A DNA stretch of 64,000 bases from Mugil cephalus (GCF_022458985.1 NC_061785.1:1729816-1793815), one strand, 5' to 3'. Positions 1 through 13,992 are shown, counted from the stretch's first letter. The notes: generated by a model not told the origin, from the letters alone. Numbers and translations: made by a program.

Positions 1-607
1 TCCTTTTTTTTTTTTGAAGACTTTTATATGAAAAACTTTCTTTTTGCCCTGTTCTACTGAAAACAGGTGTCGGTGTACCACAAGGCTCCGGATGAGGACT
101 CTTGTTTTTTTATTTATTGTACCTGCTTCTACTTGATGACAGCCGACGTTAAAAAGAGATAAACAACGCTCTGGTTTCTGTTCCCTTCTCATCAGTAGTT
201 TCTTTTTTATCAGCTCAAACTTAAAGCACAGATAAACCTGTCGTTGCCTCAGCTGATACAAAAACACGAGTAGATCTTCAGGAGCCACGACCTCAAGAAG
301 CCGATGGAGGAACTAGAACCTGAACCTTCTTGTGTTCATTCTTCCTCCAACATTCAAACCAAAACCATTTCCTATATTGGAAATGCATGTTCCTCCTCAG
401 AGTCTCATATTTGGTAGAAAATAAAATCCTGGTAGCAGCTGCAGAGAGTTTCCTGGTTAAGTGTTTGTGCAAAGTTTAGTTTGTTCTGTGAGGAATTAAA
501 TCTGCTGTAGAAATGAGTCCAGACTCGAGTTTTTCTGCAGGGACGAGGGACGTGCTGTTACACGTTCGAAGCCCGAGACAAAAAAACTCACCTGCTTCAC
601 CTCCATT

Positions 608-611
<4 letters not shown>

Positions 612-676
<65 letters not shown>
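612..676. repeat. (CA)n microsatellite
   Basis: Uninterrupted CA dinucleotide array of about 32 units. Open frames across it are repeat translations (HTHT or VCVC runs), not genes. Confidence 0.97.
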
Positions 677-679
<3 letters not shown>

Positions 680-793
680 CTGGACTTTGACCGAAAATGG
701 GAAAACAGCTGGACTCCTTACAGAGACTGAAACTGATTCTGATTGGCCGTCTAACATCAACACACAGCGAGTCGCACACAACCAGCTCAGGAA

Positions 794-832
794 TGTGTGT
801 GTGTCTGTGTGTGTGTGTGTGTCTGTGTGTGT
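794..832. repeat. (GT)n microsatellite, interrupted
   Basis: GT array interrupted by two CT steps, about 120 bp downstream of the CA array and in the complementary phase. The two arrays could pair into a loose hairpin. Confidence 0.93.
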
Positions 833-3699
833 GAAAACCACTTTATCGAGCAAAAACCGAGCGTTTTTTTTCTGTTTATGGCAACACAGCTGAGAGCTGC
901 AGCCTCGTTTCCACCCAGACAAAGCTGGAGTTGAACTGAATCTGATGAAAAGCAGCAAACTAAATCTGAATCGGATCCAGTTTTCATCCACTACAGTAAC
1001 AGCGGCTGCTCCAGACACGGCAGCGAGTGGCAGCGTTTGTTTTTGTCAGTGCAAATTATTTTCTGACCCACTTTTCGTGACAAAAATAAAAGACTGGAGT
1101 GGCACAGTTTGTGTTAATGAAAAATGAATGAATGATAGTAGAATGGTAGAAACGTCCAGCTGATTCCCAGGAAGACTCAAATACCAACGATGTGGCATCA
1201 TTGCCTGTAGCTTTTGGTGCGCGGGGCCTGCAGAAGCAAAAATACAGATAAAATAAACACTTCTAATGAAGTCAGTCTCAGATTTTTAATAAATTATTCT
1301 CTGTATTTCAATATTTCCACATTAGTATTAGTTTTTAACTGGTTGTCTGCAGAGACCTGTCACAACTGTAAACGAATATCTGGATCCAGGATGGTAAATC
1401 ATCACCAGACGACAGATAAAATCATTTAACTGGAAAAAAAAAAGCTCCTGCTCAAAGGATAGAAGAAAGAGCAATGTACGCAATAACGAAATGTAACAAT
1501 AAGTAGAATAAGAACTCACATCAATTTAAAAAATATAACAAACTCTAATCATGGTGCCATGTTTGCGATTCTACAGTGTGACCCTGTGGAGCGGATGCTG
1601 AAATAAATGTTCCACCATTAACGTTCCTATAAATGTTATTAATATGTAAAAGGTCCTCACTTAAATATCCCAGCGTCTACTTCCTTTAAATATCTTAAAT
1701 GATTCTGTAAAATGCTTTGTAGCCCAATCACCTCATCAGTCATGGAGCTGTGTTTACCTTCTCCTCAGCCTCCGTGTTCATACATCACCGTTAAAAGGTT
1801 CAAATTACTATTAAACTAGTCTTACTGTTATTTAGTATTATCATCATAGCATTAGCATGCTAGCCATAATAACTTAGTAGTAACTGAGGTAAAGTTACGT
1901 GTCAGTTAAATGTGTTTATCTACATGGACATGAATTACATGAACACATGGGTTTCACAGTATATATGACGCTAGCTGCTATTTTTCTAAGCCTTTAGTCT
2001 AGATAACTAGCTAGCATAAGGCTAGCATAAGGCTAGGCTAACTTCAAGCTTCATTCATGTGTAAAGTGGTGTTGGGTGTTTTTCAGATCAAGGTTCATTA
2101 ATGATGGTGTGACTTTATTTTTTCCTATAAAATCTTAACAAACGTCAAACAGAGACATTGACATTTACCTCATCACATAATAGAGAGAAATCAGTTTGAC
2201 GTCCAGTTCTTCCTTTTAATCTTCTGCTCCATAACTTTCTCTGTTTTTGTTCACTGGGGAAACGGTGGAGTTTCCTCCGTGTTTTCCTGATCCTGTGCTG
2301 GAGCTGTAGGCTGAGCACTGTGGCATATTTTAACTTTTAATCCAACTTTATTCTCTGTTATTGCCACTTCTCTATGGGTGAATATTGGTTAGATGGATCC
2401 AACATGGCGCCCATGAAACATGTGACCAGCTCAGAACCAATCAGCATAGAGGGACAGATCAGATCCTCCGTTCTCTGGTTGGACCCCTAGACATAGTCAC
2501 CTAGACACCGCATTACCAACGTTAAATTTCAACACTATTAAAATTAGGGTTTTAATGCAGGACAATTATTATTATATAATTAATTATAATTATTATTTGG
2601 AAGCATTATATCCATAGATGTAGATACAAATATCACTCCACTGTTTTTAATTTTTATGAATGAACTGATTAACTTCAGAAAAAACTTTGAAACATACACT
2701 AAACAAGCCTCATGTGTTTCCAAAAGCTTAATTACATTGATTCCTGATTAAATCTCTGACTCTGACTTTGTAATGCCGGTATTTGTTATTAAATAAATAA
2801 ATAAATAAAATCAAAGTGGAGCGGTCGGAGAAGATTCCTCATTAATTTTCATGTGGAAGTGAACCAACCAGTTTACAGTACAAACCAGATGACACGGCAT
2901 CACCTTTCACAGGTAAGAATGAAAACGGAGTTTAATAGGTGCAACTGTTGGTAGTTGCAGTTGATTTTGTTTAAATGTGCTAATTTGTGATTTTATGGGT
3001 TGTTGTTTGGACGGTTGCGCAAATCTAGCTAACGCCTGTTAACGTCACTTGTTGCTAATATGTATGAATATTATCCGGGTAACTGTATATGTAAATGTGG
3101 TGTTTGTATGTGTTTTATGGGGCTGGAATAGCGCTGCTTCAGCCAGACAGTCCCAGGCCTTCTACCACCCTCTACCGCCATCTACCGCCATCTGGTGGTG
3201 CGGTGCGATGTGTCTCCAAGCACATCAGGACATGTGGGAGGTTGAGACCGTGTCCCTGTCTGCTTCTGAGATGTCCTCTCCTCCAGCAGCAGAACAAACT
3301 AAAACATAATATAATGTTCATCAGTGACGTACAGACGTACATATGGATCATTCCTACTATTAGGTGGCATTAGAGTCCCCATGACGTACTATGGCACAGG
3401 GTATTTGGGGTAAAAATGGACTTTATACTTATTACTATTATTACTATTACTATTGCTTATTACTTATTTCTAAAAGCTTGACTTATGTAGTTAACTATTC
3501 TCTACCATCGAATGCAATGATATGTATGCAGGACTAGTTGAAACTAGAATATATATATATTTTTTAATAATATTTAATAAAAATTCAAAGAAATAAATAA
3601 TTCAATAAAATATAAATAATTTAATTGCTATTTGTTTCCCAAATATATTTGTGTGTGTGTGTGTGTGAATAAGAGGCATTAACTTAAGGCACTTAAGTT

Positions 3700-5395
3700 T
3701 AGTCCGTTGCCTTTTATTAGTTTACGGGGCAGATCCGCCACATCCAATATGGCGGACGCGTTGACGTATCGCAGCAACGGACCAAGCCGCTGAATGCGGC
3801 GTCTACGCATCTATGTCTATGGTTGGACCATTGAGTGTTTATACTGGACAAACTCTCTCTAATACACGGCTGTGAAATGTCTGTCCTGTGTCGCCCCCTG
3901 CTGGTTGAACGCAGCTACTACAGTGTTGCTGCAGTTCTGCTCGGTGACCAGCTGGTGGTGCTGTTCACCGGCTTTTGGTTCAGCATCTTAACGGGACGAG
4001 TCTCTGAAACAAGTTGTCAACCTGATATTAATATATTTGATATGAATTCATGTGGATTTATTCAGATTTCCTGTTTTGATGTGACGTCATAAACACAGAA
4101 CGTTCAAGATTTAAGATCCTTGTCAAAAACTCAACGTAAGAGCCACATTGTTAAAGATATAGATATAAATTATGGACATATAGAAATAGATGATAAATAA
4201 TTTGTGATAGTTTTTTATTGTTGTTTTGTTATGTAAAAGGAAATATTTACAAAAACATTATGTATGTGCTTCATGTTGTTTCCCTTTAATTAGACAGAGA
4301 TGACTCCAGGCTTCCTATAGTAGAGCTGTCAGTGTATTAATCATTTATTTTTGTTTGTTTGTTTTCAAACTCAACAACAAACAATACAGCATCATCACTA
4401 GTTACAAAATCTCCAGATGAATGGACCCACTCGACTTCACAGCAGCAAAAACACAATAAATAAAATAAAATAGCAATAAAAAAAGGAATGTGGCAAAAAA
4501 TGATAAATATATAGAAATGTGCAAATAGTGCAAAAATAATGGAAAAAAATTCACGTGCAACGTAAAAATGGAAATCTAATTAGTCAGAGTGTCAGGTCAG
4601 TTTTCCCTTTTCTAAAAAACTTCCCTGACACGTGATAAACTATAAAAGCTTCGCGGAGTTTCCCAGAAATCACCCAGTGGCCGACTGCTGGGACTGGGAC
4701 CGGAACCAGGATGTTATGTCACCACTGCTGCACCACAAACACCCACAGAAAAAAACACCCACACAGAAAACCACGCACTTGGACACATACTTGAAAGGAC
4801 TTTCCACTGTTGACGTAAAGCACACAACACTTCAACAAAGCCCGGCTTCGTTTTGACCTCAGACCTTGGTCGGTCTTTATCATGACCCCAAACATAATGA
4901 AAACCAGACCACACACACACTTATTTCTACTTCTTATCGCTTGAGGACCTACTCCACTTTGTTTTAACTGGAGCCTAAAGCAATAAAAACTGTCTCTGAA
5001 ACAGGACCGGGTCAGGATGTAGGAGCATCGTGTTACTACACGTCACAAAGTGGAGAAAGAAAAGATTTTCACGGGTGAATAAACTCTGGGTTCGTTTGGG
5101 ATCATTTAGGTCGTTTTTCTACTTCAATCAAATTTGTGTTTTGGACCAGGAAGTAAAAACAATCTGGACGGTTTAATGATTTAACTAAACGTTTATTTAT
5201 GCCGGTTGTTCAGGTCTCTAACGAACAAACTCCTATAGTCAGAGTAAATTGATGCTGTTCATGAACATTTTGGAGCTCGTTCATGGTGAAAACCAAGACT
5301 GAAGTTTATGTCACAAAAGGATCAGAATCACTGTGGTTTTGTTCTTGAGGAATCAAAGTTGGTGCAAATATACGAGCATCAAAGCAAGTCTAAGG
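3700..5395. other. Gene-free interval
   Basis: No recognisable coding sequence. It includes short A-rich stretches (about 4440-4560) and a GC-richer patch near 3725-3825. The open frames have no family features. Confidence 0.55.
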
Positions 5396-5735
5396 CCTGT
5401 TTGGTTCCTGCATCATCAAATAGACTTTATTCAGACTGATAGCTCAATTGCTATGAAATAAATTGCAAAAAATAAAAACAAAATAAAAAATAGGAATAAC
5501 ACACTAGACCAGTAATAAAAGAAAAATAGCAGCAAGGTGTAAAATTGCAATTAAATTAAATTAAATTAAATTAAATTAAATTACTTGCCAAGTAAAATGC
5601 AAAATAAAATAAAATAGAAATTGTGGTGTAAGGTGTAAAATTACATGAAATGAAATGAAATAATAATGAAATAAATAAGGTGCCATGTAAAATAAAATAA
5701 AATAAAATAAAATAAAATAAAATAAAATAATTATG
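5395..5735. repeat. A/T-rich pentanucleotide arrays beside a retroelement-tail-like sequence
   Basis: A stretch containing AGACTTTATTCAGACTG (about 5423-5439) resembles the reverse complement of a fish LINE tail (AATAAAGTCT). It is followed by a (TTAAA)n array at about 5550-5582 and an (AAAAT)n array at about 5690-5729. The low-complexity open frames on the minus strand come from these arrays. Confidence 0.6.
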
Positions 5736-6747
5736 GTGTAAGGTGAACAGTTGGATAGATAAAATGGAATATTATAATATAAGGAAATAAAATGCACAAG
5801 ACATTTGTAATTTCTCCAACTGAAAGTAGAATAAAATATCCAGTATATACACAGGAAGTATGTGTGAGGTGTAATGATGTGGATGGAGTAGTCGCTGGAT
5901 TGTCCCAATAAATTCTTGACTTATTTCATGAACCAAATGCTCCTGAAATGCATCATCTGAGTCGTGGAGTTGCATCAGTTCCAGCTCGTTCCTCAGTGGC
6001 TGCAGAACCGTTCTGACGAAGAGGAGGAGCTTTATTCCCTGGAAAAGCTCAAACACGTCACTGTAATAAAATCCATATGTGTCCATTTACATTTAGACAC
6101 AATAAGATCAGCAGCTTCTGGATTGACTCAAAAGAAGAAAGATCCCGACTTTCTAATAATGCGAAAAGTAAATGAACCTGGCAAACGTGTGATATCCTGT
6201 GAGGGGGACATGAACAATGGATGGACTTTCCTCAGGGGGAAATTCCCACCAGATTCCTCCACCCTCCTCTATGAGTCACGGCCCTGAGCAAACAGTGCTG
6301 GAGCTGCAGGTCTGTTTATGAAGAACGTAGCAAGCATGAAACAAACACCACTCACACCGGAGAGCGGAGCAGACATCCACTGGGACTTTAAGCTGCCAGA
6401 TGTTTGATTCATTGTCGGGAATGTGCCAGTGTTTTGGTTTCCTGCCTCATCGCGATGTCTTCCTCAGATGGAGGGGAAATCTGGTCCGGACAGAGAACAG
6501 AAAGTGAAACTAGACAATCAGCTTCCACCCGGGACACGTTAAATCAGACAAGAACAAAACCATCCACGTGCCACATACAGGCAGGAGCAGTGGATTCATT
6601 TAGCAGCTTTGTCCTTCGGTTTGTTCACAGTTACGTCCATGACAGATTCCACCCAATGACCCACATTAGAAAGGTCAAAGCTACCGGCTCCAGTCTCATT
6701 ACTTTGATTTCTGTTATCTACCTTATTTGTTATCGAGACGTGTGACA

Positions 6748-6990
6748 CCTCAGATAAGATAAGACTTTATGAGGAAATTAGGTTGTTACAGTAGCAGGGA
6801 GCAAAATACAAAAAGGTGCAAGAAACAGATACAGAAGGAAGCTCTTTAAATATTTACATGTTGCATCAAGTTTAAGTAGCTTCTGAAAACTGGAAAAATA
6901 AACAACTGGTGTAAACTGAGGCTGAATATAAATAATCATGAATAAAATGACAAACCGTAACAGGAGCTGCACCGGACACTGGAGAAACCT
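6748..6990 (-). mobile_element. LINE 3'-tail-like fragment
   Basis: Read on the minus strand, the segment has a TGCTACTGTAACAACC-type motif followed by a CATAAAGTCTTATCTTATC-type end. That is the layout of L2/Rex1-type fish LINE 3' ends, which finish in short tandem repeats rather than poly(A). No coding sequence remains. The family assignment is inferred from this layout. Confidence 0.45.
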
Positions 6991-6999
6991 GCGCAGCTT

Positions 7000-8460
7000 T
7001 TATTACATCTTGTAGTACGATAGTTCGGCCTTTTGTTTGTTGCGGTTTAAATATGGGGAAGTCTGTTAGCCAGGCCTAGTTTTATGATATTACTTTCCTT
7101 TATTTTGTCTAATCCTTCCCCCTGTTTAGTTTCAGTTAAACCGTCTCCTCTTTCTTTAAACAAACCCCGTTAGCTTCACTGGCTGGTCCCGTGTTAGACC
7201 TTCACACACTCTAACTGATTGATTGTTAAATTGGGACGGTTCCTGTTATTACGCCCGATTTCCATCTCGAGTCCCATCAGCTGGTGAAAAATAAAATACA
7301 AAACATACAAAACAGGAAAAGGAGCATGTAACAACAAGACAAACGCTGTGACCACGATTCATTAATGCAAAGCTGCACATGATTATTTTTTCTCCACTAA
7401 TTTCTAAAACCGAGCATCATCTTTGAACAGAAAGTTCTTTGAAAACCACAACTTCCTCATATGTGGACACTGGGACTATTTCACTATTTGTCTTATAATG
7501 AAGTCACCAGTGTGTGATAAAATATAAACTGCTTCTTTTAATACCTGAACATGGCTGAACAAAGATGGAACAATGAAGTCCCAACGTCCTCAAACGAGTA
7601 TGTGCTAATTAGTGACGTTGTAGCTCGTTGCTATTGATAAAAGTTGTTAAATTTGTGCGTCATATCAAATTAGAAACGTTATTAAGAATAAATAAATAGG
7701 TTGAGGACGTTTTTTAATGAAGCAGAATAAGCTGCAATAAAACCTAAAACGCCCCCGTATGAGGACGCAGGGTCTCAGGAGGTCAAACACGACTGTATTA
7801 CACATTTCTGACTGTCACTCCCACACATGATGACACTACACATTTCTCACATTGCTCATTATTCTTAGTTACACTATAAATGTCCCTTAGTCACTTTTAC
7901 ACACAGAGGGTTATGACCACAGCTCTGGTTTTCTAAAAGATGTTTGTTAAATGAGGTGAAACACAGAAGCTGGTGTAGAGATGTGTGAAAGGAAAAAAAC
8001 AGATATGTGTGCCCTAGAGCAGTTTTCCTAAAACATTCTACATCCTGCTCTGCTGGATCTGCTGGAAAAAGTTTTTAATGGGTTCTTCAATGGGAGGCAG
8101 TGCTTGAAGGGCTGCGAAGCTGTTTAATATTATCCAGGTTTAATCGCTCTTGTTTCTAGAGAATATTCTAGTTATAGATATATAGATATAGAATGGATAC
8201 GTGTTTTTTATTTTAATCTAGAACTTTTAAAGCTTCAGTTCATAGTACATGGATTAATTATTCCAGATTAAACTTCTTAATTTCTTGTTTTAGTTTATTC
8301 TATTTTTGTTTATGTGGATAAATAAACTCAAAAGACAAACCACAAAACCTGTTAACACGTCTCTGTGCAAAGCTAAATTAAATTAAATTGCACAAACTGC
8401 ACATTTATCCAATAATGACCCACGATGAATTAAAAGAAGAAATTAAAAGCAAAGGACAGT
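7000..8460. other. Gene-free interval
   Basis: I see no exon, RNA gene or clear repeat. The sequence is AT-rich without long open frames. Confidence 0.5.
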
Positions 8461-8464
8461 TCAG

Positions 8465-8890
8465 ATAGTTGGTATCGATCCGATACCAAGTAAATACAGG
8501 GCTAGTATCACCAATACCGATACTTTAAACAGCACAACAACAATGAATTGAGTGGAAATAATTAAACAAAAGCAACAATGTAATAATAAATACAGTAACT
8601 GCTCAGAGAAGGAAATGTTGGCTCATTAAGTCGTGTAATTGTCGTCTCTTCCAAGTACCGACACAGTAACACCGGTTGTGCGACGCTGCTGTGATGAAAT
8701 GATTCCAGCGTCAACCTCTGTCCATATCCACCTTTATCTGCAGGTGGAGGTGGAGAAGCTCCTGCAGACTTGGAGAGAAGCTGCTCGAACTCTGTGAGGA
8801 TTAATTTACTGATACTGGAACAAAAGTATCGATCTCAGCACGCTAGTATCGATTCGATGTGGATACTGGCCTTGGTATCGATACTGTCCA
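8465..8890. mobile_element. GATACC/TATCGATAC palindromic element (MITE-like)
   Basis: The left edge carries TATCGATCCGATACC and the right edge has several TATCGATAC and GTATCGAT words, so the borders are rich in self-complementary motifs around a unique centre. There is no coding capacity. It is probably a non-autonomous DNA transposon remnant. The superfamily and target duplication were not resolved. Confidence 0.45.
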
Positions 8891-8894
8891 TATT

Positions 8895-10240
8895 TAGTCT
8901 GAATATTTGAAACATTATTAAAATGCTTTTTGGCTATTTTACACCTTCGTCCTCTGCGTTCCTATTTGGTCCCTAACACACTGTTGATTGCAATGTACAA
9001 TAATGGGACATGAATGAATGAACGCATGCTTCATGAAAGTTTGTTGTGTTTATTCAGCTTTGTGTTACTTACATTTATAGCAACTCAACCAGATGTTTAT
9101 TAGAGACTTTCTCTATTTCCAGTGACAGATTTCACGATGAAAACATTGGCACGTTCTTCATACGATCTGGGCCGTTTCTTTCCACCACATACATCTACTC
9201 AAAAAATTTCCACTTCTGTGCACAGACTACGAGCTGGTTTGAAAAAAATGTGTGTACGTGAGGAGGATTAATGTGGTGTAAGTCGTGACAATCATCCCAG
9301 GCCTGCTGCGACTTGACGGGAGTAGGTTACGCAACTGATTTGCCAGGACTGGCAGCGCGTTACGGTAATGAAATCAATACATCGTGTTGCACAATTCAAC
9401 TCATGCTTCGTTTTTTACATTCGATCCATGCGTTGAATCGGTTTCTTCTTCAGAATTAGAGAAAACACTCGATTTTCTTCCCTCTGTGACTTAACAGTGA
9501 ATCTCAGTTCATGCGAAACAAAACAGGGTGATGTAATGTGTAGTTTTTCTGGGAAGACACAGCTCATATCACTGCACATACATTTCTGGAGGAGGTCGGT
9601 ACATCCCGCAGGCTTCGTTCACAGGGTATCCTCTGCCTCCTCTTCCTCTTCTGCCTACACATGTGAAGCACGTCAGTGATTCATCACAGACGTCAGAGTT
9701 AATAGATTACTGTTCATGTTAGGACAGCGCACAGTCGATGGGAGGTGGAGGCATGTTGCAGCAGGATTCAACTTGATCCCTCTGAGTGTTGCTGCAACAG
9801 CAGGGTGGAACCTTTTGACCACAAAAAAAGTTTATTTTATGCACTTTGCTGAAGAGGAAGTCACATTAAAATGTTTATATACACAACACTATAGATAAGG
9901 CACATGTTACGTACTCTATACATCATATCATGTCATTCAATTCAACCAGAAGCTGATTGATGATGCCTCAACGTTTAAACATCCTTCAGAGTTTTCCGCA
10001 TTGCAATCAAAAGTTTACAAACTTAGAGAGTCATGTCGAAACTGTCCTGCTGTATTTATTTGATACAGACACAGATATGTGATCCGCTGAGGTCCAGGTT
10101 TCTTCACGCACGATGGAAATATGCAGCGTCGCATTCAGACATGACTCAAAACATCTCAGGATTTTCACACAAATCTTGAAACTAGACAAAAAGAAACCAT
10201 TGAAACACATGGAATAGAGATATTTCACAATGTTGTTGTT
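8895..10240. other. Gene-free interval
   Basis: No recognisable gene or repeat. The short open frames at about 9046-9261 and 9497-9679 have no family features. Confidence 0.5.
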
Positions 10241-10740
10241 TCTACTGGATGAAGGTCAGGACTTTGACTTGTTCCTAAACCTTCATCTGGTTCTTCTGGA
10301 GAACCACTGGTGTTCTTGGGCTCCTTGTCTTCCTCCATGACCCAGTGTCTCTTCACATTCAGCTCATGGACTCATGTCCTGACATTTTCTTTTAGAGTTC
10401 ACTGGTAGAATTCACAGTTCATTGGTCCATCAATGATGAGCAGATGCAGCAGAACAGGCCCAAACCAGGACATTAGCGCCCCCATGTTTCATGGAGGGAT
10501 GAGGTTCTGATGCTGGAATGCAGTGTTGGTTCATCTCCAAACATTTAAACCAAACTATTCTACTCTGGTCTCATCTGTCCACTAAACATTGTCCCAAAGG
10601 TTCTTTTTGGACAGAGAGCAGTGTCTTTTCCAGCCTGATGAGGACTGATCCAACATATGTCATATGTTCTGGTCCCAGGTTGAAAAGGTTCTGGGCCACA
10701 AATTTTAGAACTTTCTCATCCATGTATAATAAAGATATGT
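10240..10740 (-). mobile_element. Decayed Tc1-like transposon
   Basis: Phrases such as TCTCATCTGTCCACTAAACA and CAGGACATTAGCGCCCCCATG match the antisense of the transposase catalytic region of degenerate fish Tc1 elements, recognised from general familiarity. No long frame survives. A piece of the same family recurs at about 18,600-18,665, where the run beginning GAAGGTCATGACTTTGACTT parallels 10,251-10,270. Confidence 0.6.
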
Positions 10741-11200
10741 AGCAAAGGGGGACTCAGTTAAAAGCTTAATTAAATGCTGGATCTTGAGCTTGCCCTTAAA
10801 AACATCAGCAGTCTCAGCAGCCCTGAGGTCCAGAGGCCCAGAGGCCCAGAGGTCCTGGCCCTGGTCCTGGTCCTGGTCCTGGTCCTGGTCCTGGTCCTCC
10901 TGCAGGCTGTTCCTCAAGCGTGGGTTGTGATAATAAATGAGGCTTTTCTATTAAAACGCATTTGTCAGTTTCCAGCTTGATGACTCATTGTTTCATTTTG
11001 TTGCTTTTGTTTATATATTGCTTTTCCCCAGTGGGCCTGTCCTTTTCCTTCCTTTTCCTTGGGAATTTTTTTGCTTTAGTGAAAACAGGATTTAGGTCCA
11101 AGTGAAAGTTGTTGCAGAAACATTGCACAAGAAAATATATATATATAAAACTAAGCTTGACTCTGATGAATTGATCAGATTAAGTACGATACGATGTCCA
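10740..11200. repeat. Local duplication, copy 1
   Basis: This segment parallels 13,640-13,990. Shared runs include AGCTTGCCCTTAAAAACAT (AGCCTGCCCTTAAAAACAT in the other copy), TTTCCAGCTTGATGACTCA and TTGCTTTTCCCCAGTGG. This copy ends with a short AGTACGATACGATG, the counterpart of the long GATAC array in copy 2. Confidence 0.75.
10852..10898. repeat. (CCTGGT)n hexamer minisatellite
   Basis: About seven tandem CCTGGT units inside local duplication copy 1, absent from copy 2. Open frames across it read as LVLV or DQDQ runs and are artefacts. Confidence 0.93.
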
Positions 11201-11329
11201 TCACACCGTGGTTGTTGAGTGGATTCATCAACATGAACATCAGCCAATGTGAGAGAGGCCTTTAGCTGCTTAGAAGTTCCCCTGGGTTCCTCTGGTTCCT
11301 CTCCCACTATGATGGAGTGATGTTTGTTG

Positions 11330-11580
11330 GTGGACCACTCCTGTGGAGGGGAACAGTCGTCTTCAATCTGTCTGACTCTCTGTGGATTATTTGTGGCTTC
11401 CAGACTCTTTAGAGATGTTTGTGGAACCTTTTCCAGCCTGATGAGCACTGATCTGACTTGCCCTAGGTGTAAACAGGTGCCAGCCAACATATGTCATATG
11501 TTCTGGTCCCAGGTTGAAAGAGTTCTGGCCCAAAATGTTTAGAACGTTCTCATGCATGTATAATAAAGATATAGAGCCCA
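11330..11580 (-). mobile_element. Decayed Tc1-like fragment, second copy
   Basis: The run CAACATATGTCATATGTTCT and the following GGTCCCAGGTTGAAA repeat those at about 10,650-10,690. Each copy is followed by a GTATAATAAAGATAT end. This suggests a duplicated or twice-inserted element. No coding potential is left. Confidence 0.6.
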
Positions 11581-12539
11581 GTCCTCCTGCAGACATATTT
11601 GGTGCTGCACCAGGTGAAGCACAACTAAGAAAAGCAAGGAAAGCAACTGCATTCTCTTCATTGTTGGCCACGAGATTAATCTTATTTAAGTATTAAAGGC
11701 AACATCTCATAAAGGATCGGGAGAGGAGGTGATGGCCACCTTAAACTACAGCAGCTTAGATTTACGTTGCAGTAAGAGATACTCTAACGTCTGGCAGCCC
11801 TTTATTTCTCACTTTGAACATGAATTTCCATCAGCTCCAACATAATTCTGGTTAATTCTATTCTGGTGGTAGATGATGCATCTTGTTACTGTCTTGTCTG
11901 TAGTTTAGACCTGTATTAATGATGTACTGATGATGTATTAATGATGTGTGTTTTGAGTCCTATGTTGAATTGAATGATTGTCGTTTGAATTTCAAACTCA
12001 CAAAGCTTCAACCGAGGCAAATCAAATCAAATTGAGACAAATCAAATTATTTAAAGGAACTAAACGAGGAACCGAGTCTCGTCACATTGATGTAAACTCT
12101 TCTGGAAACATGGACTCTGATTTGACCTTGAAATTAGCATGTCGAGCTGCGCCTCCCTGTTAGGTAATGTCTTGCTTTCCTTTCTTTGTCTCCCGTGTGA
12201 AAATCTGGTGATATGAATCATTTTAATGAAGACATGGATGTTATGTGATTGCGAAGGGCACAAAAACACCTTGAAGTTGACTCATTGAACATATTGTATC
12301 TTTGGCCTGTACCAGATAATGACAGTTGTTCTGGGTTGTTTCAACATGACTCTGGCTCTGTCATGTTGGCACTCATTTGATATCAAAAAAAAAAAAAAGA
12401 AAATAATAATAAAAAAAAACACACGTACACCTCTAGTCTGTGGGCGGAGCTCCTCCAGCTTTGACTCCATTGGTTCAATAAGAAGCTTCTACAGTATCAC
12501 CAGATTTATTTCATCCAGTGAAGACGATGTCAGAGTCTG

Positions 12540-13010
12540 ATCACTGATCAGAGCTTCTCTGTGGGGTTCAGGTCTGGACTCTGGTCTGGTCTCATGCTCC
12601 CTGAACCTCTTTCACCATCTGAGCCCCATGAATCCTGGTGTTGTCCTCCTGGAATATGGAAGAAAAACTCCACGGATGGAAGAACCTGGTCTTCAGCGTC
12701 CAGTCTTTGTGCTGCTCCCTAGCAGACTGGAGCCTTTTTTCCCGGTTGTCCTCCCTGATTAGTGGTTTTCTGTTCAGTCCCAGTCCCTTGAGTTCCCTTC
12801 ACATTGTCCATGGTGTGAAATGCTCTTCCTTCCACTATTAAACACAGCCCTGAGTTCTACTGCTGTTTTTCTACATTTCACCATCAGTCAGGATTTATTT
12901 CTTCCTGGTAGACAATGATTCTCCACCATCCTTCCAGTCTGTCTCTGGCTCTGAATTATTAGCTCAATTAAATCCAGGTGTTTGTTTTGGCCAGACTGTG
13001 TATTTGACCA
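12540..13010 (-). mobile_element. Decayed Tc1-like transposon
   Basis: Antisense transposase-like phrases (for example TGTTGTCCTCCTGGAATATG at about 12,640) run toward an edge at about 13,000 containing TTTTGGCCAGACTGTGTA, resembling a Tc1 inverted-repeat end. The element is degenerate and has no surviving transposase frame. Confidence 0.55.
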
Positions 13011-13639
13011 CTAAATCTTTTATTATGTTATTTGTCAGTGAATCAGTGTTGCACTGGAACTCAATCTAAGTCCTCGGTACAGACGTCATCAGCTGCTCTT
13101 TGGTTTGAGAGAAACCGACAAAGAGTCATTTGTTTAATCCTGATTTCTCAACAGTTGCCTTTGTGCTCACGACCAGCTGCAGGAATTCTAATTTCTTTTT
13201 AAACAAATAGAAATCCATTTCTATCAAAGGCTCTGAGTCTTTCTGCAGCCACACATGAAGAATGATTGAAAGTATTTGATTATGTCAAACGTGGATGAAT
13301 CTTCTCATCGTCCATCATGATTACTGTTTCAATATGTGTCTAATCAGATCAGTTGCAGCATCAAATTAGTTCTGTCACAAACGGAAAAACAACTGAGAAA
13401 AGAAAAAGACTTGAAGCCACAACGTGGGAGCGTTCCCTAGAAATCTGATACCACTATTTTCTTGAAATCCGCCTTCACTCAGCGCAGATTAAACTAATCA
13501 GCACTGTGTAAATCTCTCTGCATTTCTCTGAGCGTCAGCCTGGGTAAATGTTCCAGCGTCTGAGCATCAACAGACATGTCTGTTGTCTTACATGATCTCA
13601 ACAATTAAACCAAAAATCCCCAGGACAGCAGCCCCGTAG

Positions 13640-13990
13640 CATAAAACATATGATATGAAAAAGCTTGAGCCTGCCCTTAAAAACATTCTCAGTGGCCCTG
13701 AGGTCCTGAGGTCCAAGCTGTTCCTCTGGGCCGTAAAAATAAAATGAGGCTTTGCCATTAAAATGCACTGAATTGTTTCCAGCTTGATGACTCACTGTGC
13801 ATTAGTTCCTTTTATTTACAATTGCTTTTCCCCAGTGGACCTGTCCTTTTCCTTAGAAATTTATTTTTGTGTGTCCATAAAAGCGAAGACAGGGTTTAGG
13901 TCAAAGTGAAACTAATCACACAAGCATTTCACAAAGAGTAATTAAAACTAAACTTGACTCTCTGAGTGCTCATTAACTGACCAAATTCAA
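13640..13990. repeat. Local duplication, copy 2
   Basis: Partner of 10,740-11,200, with about 2.8 kb between equivalent points and several small indels. It lacks the CCTGGT hexamers and runs directly into the GATAC pentamer array. Confidence 0.75.
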
Positions 13991-13992
13991 TG

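Larger units (their letters stand above)
1..3700. other. Gene-free interval, AT-rich
   Basis: No exon or protein family is recognisable on either strand. The longer open frames here are translations of CA/GT repeats or AT-rich sequence. Visible content is two dinucleotide arrays near 612-832, clustered GCTAGC-like words near 1850-2040, and AT-rich palindromic sequence near 2565-2600. I see nothing else to annotate. Confidence 0.6.

Noticed and set aside
513-893. Open frames of over 100 codons across 513-1018 on both strands
   Set aside because: Dominated by HTHT or VCVC runs from CA/GT arrays; no start context, domain or splice support.
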